A model generated the notes under the pieces. That model had not been told where the DNA came from. It worked only from the letters and a program-made list of their open reading frames with translations, and searched no databases. From NCBI GenBank assembly GCA_011620505.1, contig WOZA01000166.1:1-8148 (forward strand): 8,148 bases of DNA, in the 5' to 3' direction. Both the position numbers and the translations under genes were made by a program. How positions within the stretch are numbered: the first letter of the stretch is position 1; each line of letters starts with the position of its first letter. Shown in pieces: positions 5,345 through 8,148 of this stretch. The stretch comes from Anaerolineaceae bacterium. GTDB lineage: Bacteria > Chloroflexota > Anaerolineae > Anaerolineales > Anaerolineaceae.

Positions 5345-6757
5345 ATGGACAATAAAGAAAAGAAAAAATTGGAACTTCCTCGCGGGAAGTCTTTAACTAC
5401 GTTTATCGTATTGATTGCTTTGGGTTTGATTGGTGGATACTTCCTCTTCGGCTTCACCAGTGATTTTGTTGCCAAAGCGACCATCTTCAACCCTGGCGGC
5501 GCGCCGCTCCTGAACGAGCCGACAGCTGACCCAAATGCCACCATTGAACCGGGGATCACTCCAACCCCCACCTCTCCGCCGCTCGACACGTTCACCATGC
5601 CCGAGGCATGGGATGGCAAAACCCGTGTCAACATCCTGGTAATGGGCATTGACGCCCGCAGTCCTGATGCCGCCAACCCACTGACCGACACGATGATTCT
5701 TTTCACCCTTGATCCGGTTAATAACACCGCTGGCATGCTCTCCATTCCGCGCGACCTGTGGGTGAAGATACCCGGCTCGGATTACGGCAAGATCAACACC
5801 GCTTACAGCATCGGAGAAAGTTACCAACTGCCTGGCGGCGGTCCTGCGCTGGCCGCAAAGACCGTTGAAAACCTGCTCGGTGTGCCTGTTCACTATTATG
5901 CCCAGATTGATTTTGAGGCATTTGTCAAATTTATTGATCTAATTGATGGCGTCAAGATCACCTCGACAGAGAAAGTGCAGTTGAACATCGTTGACACTCA
6001 ATTCTCGCAGTGGCTGGAACCGGGCACCTACACGCTTCCAGGCGACCTGGCGCTGGCGTATGTGCGCTACCGCGAACCAACTGGTGGCGATATTTCGCGC
6101 TCGCAGCGTCAGCAGCAGGTAATCCTGGCGATTCGCGATCGCATCCTGGAATTCAATATGCTTCCCAAGCTGATCCAGCGCGCGCCAGAGCTCTATGCCA
6201 GCCTCTCGGAAGGCATCCACACCAATCTGACCTTAGACCAAATCATTCAGCTTGGGGTCAAAGTGCTCAATGACATTCCGCGCGATCAGATCCACAGTGC
6301 TGCCATTGGTTGGCAGGATGTCTCATCTGGCACCTCCCCGGACGGATTGGCAATCTTACGCCCGATCCCGGACCGCATTCGCGAACTTCGCGACAGCATT
6401 TTTGGGGGAGGCGGGGCAATTGACGTACAGGACCCTGCCACTCTGCTGAACGTCCTGGCAGAGGAAGGCGCGGCGGTTTCAATTCTGAACGGCTCAAGCA
6501 CCCAGGGTCTTGCTGAGAGAACGGCAGAATACCTCAAAGGGCAGGGCATCAACGTAGTTGAACAGGGCAATGCCGCTTATACCACCTACACCACCATCAC
6601 GTTTTACGGCGCCAAACCCTACACCCTGCATTACCTGGTTGATTTCCTGGCGGTGACTGAGCCCTACCGGATTACGTATGCCTATGACCCCAATGCCACA
6701 ACCCACATCGTGGTGGTGCTGGGCGATGATTTTGCCGCGAACAATACCTTGCCTTAG
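5345..6757 (+). CDS. LytR-CpsA-Psr (LCP) family protein with LytR_C domain
   Basis: This 470-residue membrane protein has a short basic cytoplasmic tail and a transmembrane helix at about 18-38. A Pro/Thr-rich linker (about 60-80) precedes the LCP domain at about 95-260. LCP hallmarks are VNILVMGIDAR (95-105), TDTMILFTLD (Asp115), SIPRDLWVKIPG (Arg136, Asp137), KINTAYSIG, and YVRYREPTGGDISRSQRQQQ (239-258), whose Arg and Asp residues line the polyprenyl-phosphate site. A LytR_C domain follows at about 376-465, with SILNGSSTQGLAERTAEYLK. LCP enzymes transfer glycopolymers from undecaprenyl-phosphate carriers onto peptidoglycan or other envelope acceptors, outside the membrane. The ATG is preceded by AAAAGGA with short (3-base) spacing. 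The gene is the last of the rightward set and is followed by a strong terminator. All key motifs appear intact. Confidence 0.92.
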   Translation: MDNKEKKKLELPRGKSLTTFIVLIALGLIGGYFLFGFTSDFVAKATIFNPGGAPLLNEPTADPNATIEPGITPTPTSPPLDTFTMPEAWDGKTRVNILVMGIDARSPDAANPLTDTMILFTLDPVNNTAGMLSIPRDLWVKIPGSDYGKINTAYSIGESYQLPGGGPALAAKTVENLLGVPVHYYAQIDFEAFVKFIDLIDGVKITSTEKVQLNIVDTQFSQWLEPGTYTLPGDLALAYVRYREPTGGDISRSQRQQQVILAIRDRILEFNMLPKLIQRAPELYASLSEGIHTNLTLDQIIQLGVKVLNDIPRDQIHSAAIGWQDVSSGTSPDGLAILRPIPDRIRELRDSIFGGGGAIDVQDPATLLNVLAEEGAAVSILNGSSTQGLAERTAEYLKGQGINVVEQGNAAYTTYTTITFYGAKPYTLHYLVDFLAVTEPYRITYAYDPNATTHIVVVLGDDFAANNTLP

Positions 6758-6770
6758 CTTTTGAGAATAC

Positions 6771-6810
6771 AAAAAGAGGCTGTCCTTTTCTTGGACAGTC
6801 TCTTTTTTTT
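6771..6810 (+). terminator. Rho-independent terminator after LCP gene, probably bidirectional
   Basis: The arms AAAAAGAGGCTGTCC (6771-6785) and GGACAGTCTCTTTTT (6793-6807) pair over 15 positions with a single G-T wobble, around a seven-base loop (TTTTCTT). A T-run continues to 6810. The left flank is A-rich, so the reverse transcript also ends in a U-run, which would serve the converging aminotransferase gene ending at 6879. Confidence 0.9.
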
Positions 6811-6878
6811 ATTGTGTGTTTTTTCGTGTCCGTCAGCTACTTACGGTCAATGAATGGTTGATTGTGCACACCCCAGGA

Positions 6879-7964
6879 TTAACTAAGGCTTACCGCTGCC
6901 GCGAAGTCGGCCAATTTTTGCGAAAGAAACTCCAACTGCTTCGGGCTGGTGTATTGGTCGATCGCCAGGGTAAGGATATTCCGGGTCATCTCCACCGCCA
7001 GCGCATTGCCGTTGAGGCGGGGATCGGAAACCAGATCTTCCCAATGGATGGTCAGACCAATCCCGTTCTCACCCAAATAATCATTTAAGGCATCCCGCAA
7101 ACCATCGCTGACGTAGACCGGCAAGCCCAAAGGCATATTCTCAGGCTGCAGGGCAGGAAAGATCGGTGAGAGTCCACCGATTCCGGCAATTGACCTCAAG
7201 AGCCTGGTGTAGTTTTGGCAGCGAACCTGTTTTATCGCTGACCAATCGAGATGTTCAATCTGTTGGCGCTCCTGCTCATCCCCCAGAACCACCCCATCCC
7301 TCGCGTAATACGACTCGGCCAGCGCAAAGAGTGCCTCAAGCGACTCACGATCGCCAATATCTTGAAACAAATAGTCTCTCAACTGGCTGCGGTACTGACG
7401 AATAAGCGGCAGGCGGTGGTTTTCTCTACCTGTGTAGGCTGCCAGGTAGGGCTCGATGTTGTGGGCTGTTTTCAGGTAGCCCCCATCGAACGGGCAAAAT
7501 TTGCGCATGCTGTTAAACGCAAAATCACCGGTGACGTTCGTCAAAAAACCCGCCTGGGCGTTATCCTCGATCACGATTTTCCCGGCACGCTGCAGCTCAG
7601 ACAAGTAATTCAAGATGGAAGGGCTGGGGGAGAAGCCAAAGTAGTTGATGAAATATACCGCCTGCTTTTCGCGGAGGTGGATCTCAAGGTCGTGGGTGTC
7701 TATTGTGAAAGACGGGAGAATGTTGTAGTAATCGCAACTCAAACCGCACGATTCAAACGTGTCGACGATGGTTGGGCAAAGATATGCCGGCAAAAGCACC
7801 CGGGAGATGCCATGGTCGCGCAGGTAATCACAGATGACCGTCAGGCAAGCTCTGCCGCCATTCAAAAAGATTGTCCCATCAGCAGGGAAGCTTGGCAGAT
7901 CAGTTATCCACTGGTCGTCGTAGTAAAACTCGCCTCCAACGAATAAAAAATTATCTGCTTCCAT
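6879..7964 (-). CDS. DegT/DnrJ/EryC1-like PLP-dependent aminotransferase homologue
   Basis: This 361-residue protein (ATG at 7964-7962) has the fold-type I pattern of the DegT/DnrJ/EryC1/StrS group. It shows FLNGGRACLTVICDYL (cofactor-phosphate region), VLLPAYLCPTIVDTFESCG, AVYFINYFGF, IVIEDNAQAGF (Asp134 expected to bind the pyridine nitrogen) and NSMRKFCPFDGGYL, where Lys155 is the likely Schiff-base lysine. Classical members make 3- or 4-amino sugars on nucleotide carriers for O-antigen, capsule or antibiotics. Here the lysine motif is SMRKxxPxDGG rather than the usual SFHxxKxxxxGEGG, so this belongs to a divergent branch and the substrate is unknown. Length is slightly below the usual 370-400. 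GGTGA five bases before the ATG supports this start; a GTG at 7973 would add three residues. Transcription converges on the LCP gene. Confidence 0.75.
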   Translation of the reverse strand: MEADNFLFVGGEFYYDDQWITDLPSFPADGTIFLNGGRACLTVICDYLRDHGISRVLLPAYLCPTIVDTFESCGLSCDYYNILPSFTIDTHDLEIHLREKQAVYFINYFGFSPSPSILNYLSELQRAGKIVIEDNAQAGFLTNVTGDFAFNSMRKFCPFDGGYLKTAHNIEPYLAAYTGRENHRLPLIRQYRSQLRDYLFQDIGDRESLEALFALAESYYARDGVVLGDEQERQQIEHLDWSAIKQVRCQNYTRLLRSIAGIGGLSPIFPALQPENMPLGLPVYVSDGLRDALNDYLGENGIGLTIHWEDLVSDPRLNGNALAVEMTRNILTLAIDQYTSPKQLEFLSQKLADFAAAVSLS

Positions 7965-7973
7965 GCTGGTCAC

Positions 7974-8148
7974 CGCTTACTCTTAATGTTCAATGCAGTC
8001 TCAAGGCTGCTTCGGTACTGCATCATAAACACGCATCACCACATCCATCTTTAAAAGATGAATTCAGAACGATCACAACCATTCACGAGTCCCGTTTTTT
8101 CAGTTGTATAACTTCAGTAAAACGCTAATTCGGCTCGTTGATTTCATC
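7974..8148. other. Right-edge intergenic region upstream of aminotransferase
   Basis: No convincing gene is seen on either strand. On the minus strand a TATGAT (8027-8022) could be a -10 for the aminotransferase, about 58 bases before its ATG, without a clear -35. Two minus-strand frames open at the window edge close quickly, one at TAG 8127-8125, so the tail of an upstream gene may be present but is too short to assign. Confidence 0.4.
8046..8060. repeat. Perfect palindrome CATCTTT-A-AAAGATG
   Basis: Two exact 7-base inverted arms flank a single central A, about 80 bases upstream of the aminotransferase ATG and just upstream of the possible TATGAT box. Its position and near-perfect dyad fit an operator, but an A/T-rich 15-base palindrome can arise by chance. 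Confidence 0.35.

Noticed and set aside
5179..5745. 188-codon minus-strand frame across the Trm112-like and LCP genes
   Set aside because: It covers parts of two well-supported genes on the other strand and has no recognisable motif.
7251..7946. 231-codon plus-strand frame across the aminotransferase gene
   Set aside because: The opposite strand encodes a coherent PLP-enzyme homologue with catalytic motifs, while this frame shows no domain and no good ribosome site.

Overview
The window looks like chromosomal DNA of a Chloroflexota bacterium, probably class Anaerolineae. This is an inference from three things: a DUF951 protein next to an M50 protease; secreted or anchored proteins with Thr-Pro-Glu linkers (a LysM protein and a LytR-CpsA-Psr protein); and TATAAT boxes placed almost on top of start codons. 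No mobile element, CRISPR array, tRNA or rRNA was seen. The content is mostly housekeeping and cell-envelope genes.

Layout. Positions 1-170 (minus) hold the start of a DUF951 gene, cut by the window edge. Positions 172-205 hold a perfect 11-bp inverted repeat whose arms contain two facing extended -10 boxes. One serves DUF951 with essentially no leader. The other serves a rightward pair: a site-2-type M50 metalloprotease (246-887) and, 8 bp later, one 473-codon frame (896-2317) joining a complete GIY-YIG (UPF0213/YhbQ-like) domain to a complete galactokinase. A convergent LysM protein gene (2323-2919, minus) ends 5 bp from the galactokinase stop.

A 224-bp divergent intergenic region separates the LysM gene from a rightward set: a VanW-family membrane-anchored protein (3144-5012) with its own near-leaderless promoter, a Trm112-like zinc-ribbon protein (5096-5317), and a LytR-CpsA-Psr (LCP) protein with a LytR_C domain (5345-6757). 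A strong hairpin terminator follows at 6771-6810. Its A-rich left flank could let it also stop the converging gene, a DegT/DnrJ/EryC1-like PLP-dependent aminotransferase homologue (6879-7964, minus). The last 184 bases hold no convincing gene.

How the genes fit together. LysM, VanW and LCP proteins all act outside the membrane on peptidoglycan or wall-attached polymers. A DegT-like aminotransferase commonly makes amino sugars for such polymers, and galactokinase feeds sugar-nucleotide metabolism. A loose envelope/glycan theme is therefore plausible but not proven. The most unusual items are the GIY-YIG/galactokinase single frame and the inverted repeat with face-to-face extended -10 promoters. 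I see no clear evidence for a wholly new multi-gene system.
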